Shown here one piece after another: positions 29,903 through 38,667 of a stretch of DNA of 64,000 nucleotides. Origin of the DNA: a virus. Position numbers and translations under genes: made by a program. The notes under the pieces are model-generated. The model had not been told where the DNA came from, searched no databases, and saw only the letters and a list, made by a program, of their open reading frames with translations. The stretch covers positions 1 to 64,000 of the IMG/VR virus record IMGVR_UViG_3300009506_000008; one strand, given 5' to 3'. Within the stretch, counting starts at the first letter, position 1. Every line of letters begins with the position of its first letter.

Positions 29903-31513
29903 TCAGAAACTCGCTAGGTTGGCGCGACAGATAAACGGTGCTTGGAGCACCGTCACGGTAGCCTCGGAATCAAAGTCGTCGTCCCGAGCCAGCAGGACTC
30001 CAATTCTCATTATCCCTTCACGCTTCTCTTTGGGTGTCTGGTTCAACGTGAGCATGGCCGTGACGTGTCCATACTTCCGTTTGTCCTCGCTGAAGTTCTT
30101 CAGCCCTAGCGTCGTCGTATCATACGACTCGGCGTCAGCCTGTGTGGCGGTAATCACGCACGCCTTCCGACGCTGAGACAACCGACGTAGTGCCTTCCAC
30201 TTGTTGTTTTCTTGGTGTCTGAACTCGTTCGGTGACCCTTGCTCTGGGATGAGGATGTCCGCGTAGTCAACTAGAATGACATCTGGTACGAACCCCTCTT
30301 TCTCCCAAATATCCAACTGCTGATCTATCCACGTTACGCTTACCGTGTCGTTGGGTTGGCATTCGAGACGTATCTCTCCAGCCTTCATCTTCTGTCGTTT
30401 GAACTTCTTGCTGATGTTGATCGCTTCTGTTATGGATAGTTGCTTGACTGTTCTTCTCTCGTAATGGACGACTGGCTCCCATGTCTCGGGTTTGGTGAAT
30501 GGAAGTCGTCTTGTTGTCTTGCAAGCCGTACATGGCTTGTATCCAACTTTCTCCGCTTGCTGGCATATCTCATTCGGCGTTGGATTACGACGTTTCTTCT
30601 TCTTCTTGGAGTCGCCATCACCGTTCTCCTCGTCATCGAAGAAGTCCAACCCTAATGCTACTCTGTTCTCCCTGTGTTTCAAACCACATTCGTCGCCTCG
30701 GTTGTAGAAACAATCCAACACAGGGAAAAGTTTGTCACCGCAATACCTGGCTCGGAAGTTCCTTCTCGCCACATAGATCTGAATGCGGCGGATCATTTGG
30801 TTCTTGGACATGTCTCCCACGCCGAAGAAAGCCACCCGACACTTCTGAGTTACTGCTTTCATAGCGAACTCTATCAGCCATGTCGTCTTGCCTCTCTTCT
30901 CAGGTCCAAGTATCCCGATGAACGATTCACGGTACAGTTGCGGGTCGATAAGAGCGCCCAATGCCCCTCGCATACGGAACAGAGGTTCTTGGGTGTCCTC
31001 GAAAGCCTCTGTGATTGCTAGTTCATCCCCTATAGGGTCCACAAAGGTACGCGACCCGAGCCCTGCGGGGCTGAACGAGGCGATCATGTGCTCTGCATCG
31101 TCCAGTGCCCCGTGTGAGATAGCAGCGGCGATGTCTTCACTGATGTGTTTCAAGGATTGCTTGCGGAGTCTCTTGACTGTTCTGTCTATGAGGTAATCTG
31201 AGTTGAACTTAGATTGGTCGTGCTCGCTTGAGATGTCTGCTAGCAGTTCTCGTATCAGATCCGCTCGTTGCGGATCCAACGAGTCCCGCTCATGGGAAGC
31301 GAAGATGTCTTGGATGTCTTCACCGGGTGCCTTTTCAAACTGTTCATAGTAGTCTAGGCACCATTGAGCTACCGTTCTGACCGCCGGAACCTCTATCAGC
31401 TCATCGTCATACAGAGGCGCGATGGCTCTCAAGAAGTGGTCCGACACTATCATTCCAGCAACAATTCTACGTTCTATGTCATTATCAACCTTACGTTTCT
31501 TCCATTTAGCCAC
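29903..31513 (-). CDS. DnaB-like replicative helicase with zinc-finger insertion
   Basis: 536 residues from GTG 31513 (AGGAGG 8 bases upstream); the frame is open to 31549. The N-terminal domain is DnaB-like (DIERRIVAGMIVSD). The RecA-like core has Walker A GILGPEKRGKTTW and Walker B VILVDYADIL, with VITATQADAES after it. Between A and B lies an insertion of about 110 residues with CFYNRGDEC and CTACKTTRR, a probable zinc module, and a Lys run. It should unwind DNA at the fork together with the primase upstream. Confidence 0.82.
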   Translation of the reverse strand: MAKWKKRKVDNDIERRIVAGMIVSDHFLRAIAPLYDDELIEVPAVRTVAQWCLDYYEQFEKAPGEDIQDIFASHERDSLDPQRADLIRELLADISSEHDQSKFNSDYLIDRTVKRLRKQSLKHISEDIAAAISHGALDDAEHMIASFSPAGLGSRTFVDPIGDELAITEAFEDTQEPLFRMRGALGALIDPQLYRESFIGILGPEKRGKTTWLIEFAMKAVTQKCRVAFFGVGDMSKNQMIRRIQIYVARRNFRARYCGDKLFPVLDCFYNRGDECGLKHRENRVALGLDFFDDEENGDGDSKKKKKRRNPTPNEICQQAEKVGYKPCTACKTTRRLPFTKPETWEPVVHYERRTVKQLSITEAINISKKFKRQKMKAGEIRLECQPNDTVSVTWIDQQLDIWEKEGFVPDVILVDYADILIPEQGSPNEFRHQENNKWKALRRLSQRRKACVITATQADAESYDTTTLGLKNFSEDKRKYGHVTAMLTLNQTPKEKREGIMRIGVLLARDDDFDSEATVTVLQAPFICRANLASF

Positions 31514-31551
31514 AGAAGAACCCTCCTGCCCCCGACGCGAGCCTACCAACT

Positions 31552-32763
31552 TCAGTTGGTTCGGTCGCCCGTCACGAAGCTAAAGTTGAATCGTTTCGAT
31601 TCGTGTTGAAGGAATTGGCGGAAGATGGGAGATGATACGCTAGCCATCTTGATCGAACGGGATTGGATCCAGCGTTGCTTCTCCAGCCACTCAATGTAGG
31701 AATCGCATACAGAATATACATCAGGGTACTCTTGGATGAACAACTTCCTGTGTTGTGGTAACTCTATATCGTCCTTGAGTCTCTCGTACCAGAGTACAAT
31801 CTGATCTACTTGACTGGAGAGAGCGAATGCTTTCCCGTTGATCCTAGATTCCGGCCCGAGGAAGTCTTGGAAGAGTCCTACTGTGGCTTTATCTTTGGTA
31901 GGAAGTTGATCTGGAGTTACAGGTTTGAGATACTTACTACGGGTTTCTTCAGTATCGAATGGAGTATCACCATTTGACGGGAATGGAGATTTCTCTCCTT
32001 GACTTATAGCCCAACAAAGTCTAGTCATTGCTAGTTGAGGTGTTTCTCTAACCAATTGACCTGCTAGCCTATCCTTTTGACTGGGTGTAAGTGGACGTCC
32101 CAATTCACTACGATACTTCAGAAAGTCTCTCCATGCTTCTTGAAACTTTGTATCGTTCTGAAATATGGCAGGAAACAGATGTCTGTTGGCAGGTGGTTTT
32201 GTTCTCTTACTACGCTTCGCGTGCGCGTTTTCACTACTATGAGTATTACTGTGTCTGTTTTTTATGGATAAGGTTTCTTGTAAAGGATATGCACCTTGAA
32301 AAACCTGTTTAGGATTTTCCGGTTTAGGTGATTTGGTTCTCTTTGACTTGATGGGTTTGTCCACCGTGTCCGGAAAATCCGGTTTAGGTGAGTTTTTCCT
32401 TGATGTAGCCTTTTTCGTTTTTGGTTGTATCCCCTCGGGGATTTGATCTTCTGAAGCAGGATGTGCAAAGCACCAGAACTCGATACCTTTGAGCGTTCCA
32501 TCCTTGTGTCGTACTCGTTTCCTGAACACATACCGAAGGACTTCCAACTCTTCAAGTCCCGCTGTTACAGCATCGAGACCATCTTTCGACCTGGCAACTA
32601 TATCCTGCATTCTCCATTCCCAACCGTCCGGTCTGGTTAGGAAGTATGTCAGAATGCCTTTGGCTTTCCAGGTTAGGTTGGGATCTTTTTCGATTGCGTA
32701 GGTATTGATTGCGCGGAGGTACGGATGGGATGGATCGCCTAGACGATTGATGTTCATTGTCAT
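31552..32763 (-). CDS. replication initiator / helicase-loader-like protein
   Basis: 403 residues. The N-terminal 100 residues form a winged-helix typical of phage replisome organisers (AINTYAIEKDPNLTWKAKG, LTYFLTRPDGWEWRMQDIVA). A basic, Pro/Ser/Asn-rich linker (105-200) leads to a helical C-terminal half of DnaD-like style. Codons in the linker are clearly AT-richer than the flanks. Position upstream of the helicase and downstream of the primase supports a loading role. Confidence 0.65.
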   Translation of the reverse strand: MTMNINRLGDPSHPYLRAINTYAIEKDPNLTWKAKGILTYFLTRPDGWEWRMQDIVARSKDGLDAVTAGLEELEVLRYVFRKRVRHKDGTLKGIEFWCFAHPASEDQIPEGIQPKTKKATSRKNSPKPDFPDTVDKPIKSKRTKSPKPENPKQVFQGAYPLQETLSIKNRHSNTHSSENAHAKRSKRTKPPANRHLFPAIFQNDTKFQEAWRDFLKYRSELGRPLTPSQKDRLAGQLVRETPQLAMTRLCWAISQGEKSPFPSNGDTPFDTEETRSKYLKPVTPDQLPTKDKATVGLFQDFLGPESRINGKAFALSSQVDQIVLWYERLKDDIELPQHRKLFIQEYPDVYSVCDSYIEWLEKQRWIQSRSIKMASVSSPIFRQFLQHESKRFNFSFVTGDRTN

Positions 32764-32793
32764 TGTTTACGACTCCTGAAGTGTTTCCCCTTT

Positions 32794-32860
32794 GTTCGCA
32801 TGTACCGCGAACATCAGATGAAAAAGGGTGGGAAAAGGCGACTGGGAGTCAACAGTCGCC
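32794..32860 (-). promoter_or_regulatory. terminator hairpin plus leader hairpin before the initiator gene
   Basis: In leftward order: GGCGACTG pairs with CAGTCGCC (32837-32860) followed by TTTTCCC, a convincing terminator after the primase operon; then GTTCGC pairs with GCGAAC (32794-32812); then AAAGGGGAAACACTTCAGGAG and the initiator start. It has the same order of elements as the other repeated leaders. Confidence 0.65.
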
Positions 32861-32967
32861 TTGGGTCGCCCGTTGAACCCTCCAACTTGGCCGAGTTGGA
32901 TCCCGACAGGGCAAAAGGATACCACTATGCACCTAGATTATACGATGGCCCCGTCGGTGGCCACAAG
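32861..32967 (-). other. intergenic gap with candidate TATAAT
   Basis: No convincing gene lies here; a + strand frame (32800-32994) has no ribosome binding site and no protein-like pattern. On the - strand CATCGTATAATCTAGG (TATAAT at about 32938-32943) is a possible -10 box, with no clear -35. Confidence 0.3.
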
Positions 32968-33894
32968 CTATCGTATTCCCTGCGACACCATTAGCTTTTC
33001 AGCTTCCTCGTCGGGCATCTCTGCCGGATCTTTCCACTCATTCAGTTCGATGATCTCTGTCGAACCGGGCTTTTGAGATAAGATTCTAGCCAGCTTCTCC
33101 GCTTCGATACCTGCTTGAGGATCTATACTGGGATTGTCGAACATGACGATACGCCTCGGGTAGCGGAGCATCATCTTCACTTGCTGAATCGTAGTGCTCA
33201 CTCCAAACGTTGCAACGGCACCTGGACCTAGTCTCCAAACATCAAACAGTCCCTCTACGATTATGATCGTATCAAAGGGAACCTCGTCAATGCCGTACAG
33301 GATGTGCTTATGATGGATGGTCTCCTTCTCCATCTCACAGGCTTTGTACTTCAACGGCGCCTTGTCAGTTATGTCTCTCCCTTGAAACGAGACAAGAACA
33401 CCTCCAAGATAGACGGGAGCAATGATTCTGTGCTTGTATGAACCGATTGGTCCTGTCCCTTGCAGCTTCCATTTCTTTGTCAATGCTACGGGTCCGAACC
33501 CTCGACCTTTCAAGTAGAGCTTATGGCGCCTCGAAAGGGGACCGGAACCGGAGGGGAGACTAGCCTCTATTCCAGCCTGTGCGTGTTGGTAAGGGGTTAA
33601 ATTTCGACTTTTCGGGCGTCCCGAATATCTTTTAAGGGTAACGCCCGGAGATTGCTGGGAATCGGCTGACAACATCTCGATTACTTCATACGGATGATGC
33701 CACCCGCATCTCCAACAATGCCAGAAGTTCTCTTCGAGATTGAAACCTAAATGCCAGCCGGGGTTTCCCGAACAGAATGGGCATACTGTTTGGATCCACC
33801 CCGACTGGCAGTGTTTGTGACCCTCCGTCAGGAAGGGAATTCCATTGTCTACCAGGAAGTCCTGGACGGAGAAGACACGGGGAGCGCGTTTCAT
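32968..33894 (-). CDS. DnaG-type primase with zinc finger and TOPRIM domain
   Basis: 308 residues. An N-terminal zinc finger, VCPFCSGNPGWHLGFN with HCWRCGWHH (residues about 38-65), precedes a TOPRIM region: TIIIVEGLFDVWRLG, VATFGVSTT and RIVMFDNPSIDPQAG. It is shorter than cellular DnaG and lacks a helicase-binding C-terminus, as in many phages. It would make primers for the adjacent DnaB-like helicase and the split polymerase. Confidence 0.85.
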   Translation of the reverse strand: MKRAPRVFSVQDFLVDNGIPFLTEGHKHCQSGWIQTVCPFCSGNPGWHLGFNLEENFWHCWRCGWHHPYEVIEMLSADSQQSPGVTLKRYSGRPKSRNLTPYQHAQAGIEASLPSGSGPLSRRHKLYLKGRGFGPVALTKKWKLQGTGPIGSYKHRIIAPVYLGGVLVSFQGRDITDKAPLKYKACEMEKETIHHKHILYGIDEVPFDTIIIVEGLFDVWRLGPGAVATFGVSTTIQQVKMMLRYPRRIVMFDNPSIDPQAGIEAEKLARILSQKPGSTEIIELNEWKDPAEMPDEEAEKLMVSQGIR

Positions 33895-34337
33895 TCTTTA
33901 TCCCAGTCAGGATTCGATGCGAGGTGAATGCTGACAGCTTTGCCGTCTCTGCATGGCTTGCAGTCCTCGCACTTGATTCTCTTGTGACGATGAGCGCACG
34001 CTTCAGCATACATGAAACAAGCTCTATCGTGACAGTAGAAAATCTTGGATATGTCGTACTGGGAACAACTCAAATCCAAAGGAGTGATTGTCTGCCCGGT
34101 GGAGGCGCACCGTCTCTGGGCAGAGAGAGGGTTCTTGAAGTCGTAAGAAATGGACATTCCCTTTCTCCAACCGATGCACGTTCGGCAGGAGGGAGTGAAC
34201 TTGGGCCGCTTGGTTCTAGTAGAGGCTTTCTTCAATGGCTGTTTGGTCCTCCGTTTCTTGGCAGGAGGAGGAGGAGGCTTGGTCCTCCTCCTCTTTGGAG
34301 CGGGTTCTGTCGATGCCGCGTGTTTGGTTCTTGGCAT
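33891..34337 (-). CDS. basic RTK-repeat protein with C-terminal zinc cluster
   Basis: 148 residues from ATG 34337 (AAGGAGG upstream). The first 50 residues are Lys/Arg/Pro-rich and contain R-T-K four times (MPRTKHA, RRRTKPP, RRTKQP, TRTKRP). The remainder has about 10 Cys (SCRTCIGW, RCASTG, YCHDRACF, KCEDCKPC), likely two or more zinc sites. It probably binds nucleic acid. It overlaps the primase start by 4 bases. Confidence 0.7.
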   Translation of the reverse strand: MPRTKHAASTEPAPKRRRTKPPPPPAKKRRTKQPLKKASTRTKRPKFTPSCRTCIGWRKGMSISYDFKNPLSAQRRCASTGQTITPLDLSCSQYDISKIFYCHDRACFMYAEACAHRHKRIKCEDCKPCRDGKAVSIHLASNPDWDKE

Positions 34338-34339
34338 GT

Positions 34340-34549
34340 CTATGCCTCCTTGGCTGCTCTGACGCCTTCTGCAAAGGCGTCCAACCAATCCCACAGGGTT
34401 GCCTTGGTACCGAAAGGAGATTTGGTGCATCCCATAATGTGGATCTTGTACCCGATGCACGGGTAATGATCGATCTCGACATTGGCATGCACCATTTCTC
34501 CTACCATGTGCGCTTTCTTCCTGAGCATATCCATCGAGACTTTATTCAT
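34340..34549 (-). CDS. hypothetical protein
   Basis: 69 residues, ATG after GGAGGAGGGG. It is compact alpha/beta with YPCIGYKIHIMGCTKSPFGTK. It overlaps the upstream gene by 8 bases. No family is recognised. Confidence 0.55.
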   Translation of the reverse strand: MNKVSMDMLRKKAHMVGEMVHANVEIDHYPCIGYKIHIMGCTKSPFGTKATLWDWLDAFAEGVRAAKEA

Positions 34550-34868
34550 CCCCCTCCTCCATTAAGACTTCCCCCGTGGCTGGGTGCTCGATTCGCACGT
34601 CCAAAGCCTCTTTGTAGGGAACGATCCCGACGAAGTCCACAGGATCGCAGTCCATCGGCTCTCCGTCAGAGAGCCGGAACATCCTGATCTCGCGTTCGTT
34701 GTCGATTGCCGTGAACAGCATGAAGTCCTGGGACTCGACGACGTACATCAGCTTCCAGAGTTTGTTGCTTCTGTCAGCGAGGATTGGATACAGGTCATAC
34801 TGCGCTTGCTTGTGCGCCTCCTTGTACCCTTCACGATTGTCTCGATACCACCGCAACGTCTTGTTCAT
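34542..34868 (-). CDS. hypothetical protein
   Basis: 108 residues. The first 35 residues form a charged helix, followed by beta strands (LWKLMYVVESQDFMLFTAI). It overlaps the SNF2 helicase stop by 4 bases and the next start by 8, so it is part of the same translated chain. Its function is unknown. Confidence 0.55.
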   Translation of the reverse strand: MNKTLRWYRDNREGYKEAHKQAQYDLYPILADRSNKLWKLMYVVESQDFMLFTAIDNEREIRMFRLSDGEPMDCDPVDFVGIVPYKEALDVRIEHPATGEVLMEEGDE

Positions 34869-36889
34869 ATTCCCTCCCTTTCCTTGAACATAGACAGGAG
34901 CATCGACAGCATGGCTCCCTGTCCAGGTGCCTTCCCGTCCAGTACCCTGGAGAAGACATCACGTTTCGCATCCAATAGGTAAGCGATGTCCTCTTCAATC
35001 GTACCGGCAGCCAACAAGTAGTACGCAGAGATGGAGTCAGACTCCTGACCGATTCTGTTTACCCGGTCCTCTGCTTGATCGTGATCCCCCGGAGTCCACC
35101 ATAACTCGGTGAACACGGTAGAGTCAGCAGCGGTGAGGTCTATGCCTTCCTTTGCTGCCTTGGTGCCGACGAACAACTTGATTTCTGGGTCTTTCTGAAA
35201 CCGATCTACTATATTCTGCCGATTGGACGGAGCCGTCCCACCGTCGATCTTGACCGCGATCTCTCCGTAGCGATCCATGAAGTAGCTGACAGCTTCCTTG
35301 TGATGACAGAACAGAACCAACTTCTTGTCGGTATCCAAGTAGTTGTCTATCCAGTCTGCCAATCCGTTCACCTTCCCCGCGAAGGCGAGACGTTTGAGTG
35401 TGTTGATCTTGACTAACGCCTCTGCCCTCTTGGCTCTCTCGTACTTCTTGAGGTCTATCGACTTGAGGAACCCGAGGAAGTCTTGCTCAGCTTTGCGGTA
35501 TGTCACGGCGTTCTCAATGTCCAATGGAACTACGATCCTCCTCTTGGGAGGAAGGTCCTTCAGGACATCTCGCTTCATACGTCGGATCATAACCGACTCG
35601 GTCAGGATCTTGTGTAGCTCAGCAGTGTTCGAGGCACCCCGCATGTTCCAACCGTAGCCGTCGTGATGTCCCTCACAGTATCGTTCACAGAACCGCATGT
35701 AGTTGGGGAACAGACCGGGCTCGATTAGGTTCACTGCATTGTAGATCTCAACCGGCCTGTTCAAGAAGGGCGTTCCCGATAGAGCTATGAAGTGCGGGAC
35801 TCCTCTTGATAGGTGCTTGATATTCCTCGTCCGCTGAGCTTTGTTCGTCTTGATGTAATGAGCTTCGTCGAGGATGATCGTCATCAGCTTCGCTGCCTTG
35901 AGGGTATCCATCCACCCTCCCAAGACATCGTAGTTGATGATGTTGATGTCGCTGCTTGGGCGTTTATTCCCAGGCTTCTTGCCGCTCAGAACGCGAACAC
36001 GCGGACGATCCATCCACTTCCTTGCTTCCCGTGCCCATTTGAGCTTTACTGAGGATGGGCAGACGATCAATACAGGTCTTGCTTCGGGATGCAACTGGAG
36101 CCATGCTAGGGCTTGCATCGTCTTCCCAAGGCCCATATCATCCCCTACCAGGGCACGACCCTTGCGACTCTCGATCCATGCAACCCCGTCTTTCTGGAAC
36201 GGCATCAATTCTCCGCCCAGTCCTGGGATGTCCTCCACTAAGTCATAGATGTCATCGTCAGGGGGTTGCGTGAGACGTCTCTCCCAATCGAGAACCTCTT
36301 CATCGAACCTGAAATCTGCGTCCCGTAGGATCTCCATGGACTCAAGAGACAACGTAGCTGTCCAGAATCCCCTGCCCGGTCCTGTAGGATTCCAGCGGCG
36401 ACCCGACAATCTCTTGACGTTCGCTACTGTGACAGGATCGAATGGGAAGGTGACGTGAAGCTTGCCGTCCTTCAGTTCACAGAATTTCTCTTGGGGAGCG
36501 TCGAGCACGGGTTGGGAGAACTTCTTGGTTATCTTCTCCGGTATGTCGATGGCCTCGTCCGATGGTTCCCGTGCTCTGATCATAGAGATGGGCATCCATC
36601 CCTCGAATCGGATGTCTTCAATCTGCCTCTTCAACCACTCGATGTTCTCTTCCGTGAGGGGGACGTTCCAGTAGTGCTTGCCGCACTCTGGCCCGATCCC
36701 GAGAACCCTACTGACAGGGTGGGTGAGGGTTCGTCCGCAGTGCCAGCAGACGATGTGACGTTCGGTGGTTCCCCGTCCATAGACGTACAACGCCTTGGGA
36801 GTAGACTTGAGCACCGTGCCGACAAAGGTTGCCGGCCAGTTCTTCTTCCTGGCTATGTACGGGGAGATGGTAAAGCGTTCGGCTTTCAT
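34865..36889 (-). CDS. SNF2-family helicase, SMARCAL1-like
   Basis: 674 residues from ATG 36889 (AAGAAGGAGG upstream; the frame is open to 37018). An N-terminal Cys module (VCWHCGRTLTHPVSRVLGIG with ECGKH) is followed by a HARP-like segment (RLSGRRWNPTGPGRGFWTA), then SNF2 motifs: DDMGLGKTMQALAWL (I), IILDEAHYIK (II), ALSGTPFLN (III), LFCHHKEAVSYF (IV), VGTKAAKEGIDLTAAD (V) and QAEDRVNRIGQ (VI). It likely remodels or anneals DNA at forks. Confidence 0.9.
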   Translation of the reverse strand: MKAERFTISPYIARKKNWPATFVGTVLKSTPKALYVYGRGTTERHIVCWHCGRTLTHPVSRVLGIGPECGKHYWNVPLTEENIEWLKRQIEDIRFEGWMPISMIRAREPSDEAIDIPEKITKKFSQPVLDAPQEKFCELKDGKLHVTFPFDPVTVANVKRLSGRRWNPTGPGRGFWTATLSLESMEILRDADFRFDEEVLDWERRLTQPPDDDIYDLVEDIPGLGGELMPFQKDGVAWIESRKGRALVGDDMGLGKTMQALAWLQLHPEARPVLIVCPSSVKLKWAREARKWMDRPRVRVLSGKKPGNKRPSSDINIINYDVLGGWMDTLKAAKLMTIILDEAHYIKTNKAQRTRNIKHLSRGVPHFIALSGTPFLNRPVEIYNAVNLIEPGLFPNYMRFCERYCEGHHDGYGWNMRGASNTAELHKILTESVMIRRMKRDVLKDLPPKRRIVVPLDIENAVTYRKAEQDFLGFLKSIDLKKYERAKRAEALVKINTLKRLAFAGKVNGLADWIDNYLDTDKKLVLFCHHKEAVSYFMDRYGEIAVKIDGGTAPSNRQNIVDRFQKDPEIKLFVGTKAAKEGIDLTAADSTVFTELWWTPGDHDQAEDRVNRIGQESDSISAYYLLAAGTIEEDIAYLLDAKRDVFSRVLDGKAPGQGAMLSMLLSMFKEREGI

Positions 36890-36910
36890 GCCAATGTTTT
36901 CCTCCTTCTT

Positions 36911-37025
36911 CCTGGCAGCCCCAGGACGGTGAGGGTTTCCCTCTATTATACACCTCAGAGGGTTTGATCGGAAGGCCGATGCTGCCTCCGACACCAGGTC
37001 GGAGGCAGGACTGCCCATCGATCAA
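36911..37025 (-). promoter_or_regulatory. structured leader of the SNF2 gene (repeat-family element)
   Basis: Leftward order: TTGATCG (37019-37025) pairs with CGATCAA (36964-36970) as an outer stem enclosing CTGCCTCCGA/TCGGAGGCAG (36982-37008). Next comes CCCTCT...AGAGGG with TATAAT in its loop, then CCTGG-GGCTG-CCAGG (36911-36925) directly before AAGAAGGAGG. This is the clearest example of the outer stem, inner hairpin and pre-SD hairpin design. Confidence 0.7.
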
Positions 37026-37028
37026 GTG

Positions 37029-37229
37029 CTACAGTGTACCTCGGGCACCACAGTCGAGGCAACGCCACTTGAACTCTTGGTCTCCGTTCCTGTACACCAC
37101 GTTCTCATGTGCCCACTTGCCTTTGGCTTCAGGAGGTTTCGGATTGTTTTTGGAGCAGACGTTCCAGCCTGCATCCCCGGCTCGATCCCAGAACTTGGGT
37201 GCAATGTTCCCCGCTTGCTTCGTTCTCAT
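37029..37229 (-). CDS. small zinc-knuckle protein
   Basis: 66 residues from ATG 37229 (MRTKQAGN), which has AGGAG at proper spacing; ATG 37235 is only 2 bases from it. It ends in WRCLDCGARGTL, with another Cys earlier (WNVCSK). The function is unknown. Confidence 0.6.
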   Translation of the reverse strand: MRTKQAGNIAPKFWDRAGDAGWNVCSKNNPKPPEAKGKWAHENVVYRNGDQEFKWRCLDCGARGTL

Positions 37230-37528
37230 AGCCATATCTCCTGTGGCAGATCCTTGACAGCCAGGCGCAATTCATGCAACGCGCGACGACGGCAGTAGTC
37301 AGGACTCGTGAATGCTTCCCCTCCCATGGCGGGCATCCTGACGTAAATGCCGGTCCCGCCGTGAACGATGTGCGCAAGTGTGCCCTTGCGATTGACGAGC
37401 ATCTTCCACTCGTTCGTCTTGATGAGTGGCAGTTTCTCGTTGAGCAACGAAGCTCGCAGGTCACAGCCCTCCCTGACAGTGAAGTTATCCTTCCAATCTC
37501 CGGTGTTCCTTCCTCCGAGTGGAATCAT
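37226..37528 (-). CDS. hypothetical protein
   Basis: 100 residues from ATG 37528 (AGGGAGGTGGAATA upstream). Beta-rich (IVHGGTGIYVRMPAMGG), with a helical end. Overlaps both neighbours. No family is recognised. Confidence 0.55.
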   Translation of the reverse strand: MIPLGGRNTGDWKDNFTVREGCDLRASLLNEKLPLIKTNEWKMLVNRKGTLAHIVHGGTGIYVRMPAMGGEAFTSPDYCRRRALHELRLAVKDLPQEIWL

Positions 37529-37845
37529 TATTCCACCTCCCTTATGTCCCAGAACTCGCATTTGATGTGATGTCCTAGTTGGATGGTCGCGCCGCACGCA
37601 AGGCAGGTTCCCTCTTCATCGGCGCACAGGTTCGGGGCGTCCAACTCGTACACGGTCTTCCAAGTGCCGTCTCCCATGCGCTTGTCAACGCGGAGCCCCT
37701 TACTCATGTCTCCAGTCCTGACTACCGACACTCTGTAAGGCCCGTGATCGAGTTTCAAGTTGCTGTCGTGGCCTTGTGTTAGGGTCGGGAGCATCGTGAT
37801 TGCATCGATCAAATGCCACGGCCCAAGGTCTTGTATCTCTGTCAT
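37528..37845 (-). CDS. hypothetical protein with CxxC
   Basis: 105 residues from ATG 37845 (MTEIQDLGPW; GAGGAG upstream). Beta-rich (GPYRVSVVRTGD), with Cys at CADEEGTCLACG near the C-terminus that may bind metal. Unknown function. Confidence 0.55.
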   Translation of the reverse strand: MTEIQDLGPWHLIDAITMLPTLTQGHDSNLKLDHGPYRVSVVRTGDMSKGLRVDKRMGDGTWKTVYELDAPNLCADEEGTCLACGATIQLGHHIKCEFWDIREVE

Positions 37846-38447
37846 GGCAGCAACTCCTCGGGCACCGTGTCTGGCCTCACGATAGCGATCCACCTCGAAC
37901 CGATGATCTGGTCGTACGTTGCCGAGATGAGGACTTGTGTTTCATCGTCTCTGAAGATCGCCTTGAAGTGGATATCGGACAGGTGAAACATCATCAGCTT
38001 AATACGGTTGAGGACTTCCTCCGTGGGCTGGACGTACCCGTAGCAGTAACCACGGCCCCCGGAGATCGAGATCATGGGACCGATCCGCACCACACGCCCC
38101 TCCGAGTTCTTCCACAAATGAGCTGGAAGCGTTTCCTCTTTCCCCGAGCGGATCCACTTGGTGAAGACTTCCTTGAAGTCGGTGTACTGAGGAAACAGGA
38201 GGGGACGATCACCGAAGAGTTCGATGTCGCCGTTTTCCAACCCGATGCCGTAGGTCAAGGCTACTCTATCCCACTCGTCATCGTCGCCGCTGGGTACGAT
38301 GAACCACTTGATCCTGTGACCTTCTGGCATGTTGTCTGCTGGAGTGACACACAACTGATGTCCCTTGGGAATGAGTTTTGGTTCTCCTCCTTCCCAAGGC
38401 AGGCGTGTGTCGATGTCCCGAGTGGCCCTTCCGTAGAATCTATCCAT
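37842..38447 (-). CDS. hypothetical protein
   Basis: 201 residues, ATG after AGAGGAGGAGAAGC. Beta-rich throughout (RIKWFIVPSGDDDEWDRVAL, RIGPMISISGGRGYCYGYV). It is the largest unknown of the small-gene region. No motif is recognised. Confidence 0.6.
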   Translation of the reverse strand: MDRFYGRATRDIDTRLPWEGGEPKLIPKGHQLCVTPADNMPEGHRIKWFIVPSGDDDEWDRVALTYGIGLENGDIELFGDRPLLFPQYTDFKEVFTKWIRSGKEETLPAHLWKNSEGRVVRIGPMISISGGRGYCYGYVQPTEEVLNRIKLMMFHLSDIHFKAIFRDDETQVLISATYDQIIGSRWIAIVRPDTVPEELLP

Positions 38448-38667
38448 GCTTCTCCTCCTCTGAGGACACCTCTTGGCGGCGTTTCAACTGCTCGAAAGTT
38501 ACTCCGCGAAGGGGTCCGTAGTCATGTCGCAATGGATTGTCTGGTTCGAGGAATCCGGTCTGGAGAACTGTTCGGCTCTGGCGGAGTCTCGCCACGTACT
38601 TGCTTCTGGCGTACCTGGAGACACGTTCCGCTTTCTTCGAGAGCCAGTACCAGAATGTTTCTCTCAT
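38440..38667 (-). CDS. small basic hypothetical protein
   Basis: 75 residues from ATG 38667 (MRETFWYWLSKK; GGAGGG upstream). Arg/Lys-rich helix at the start, acidic end (EVSSEEEKHG). It overlaps neighbours by 4-8 bases. Confidence 0.5.
   Translation of the reverse strand: MRETFWYWLSKKAERVSRYARSKYVARLRQSRTVLQTGFLEPDNPLRHDYGPLRGVTFEQLKRRQEVSSEEEKHG

Noticed and set aside
32800-32994. + strand ORF between the primase and initiator genes
   Set aside because: No ribosome binding site and it runs through a clear terminator hairpin and leader of the opposite strand.
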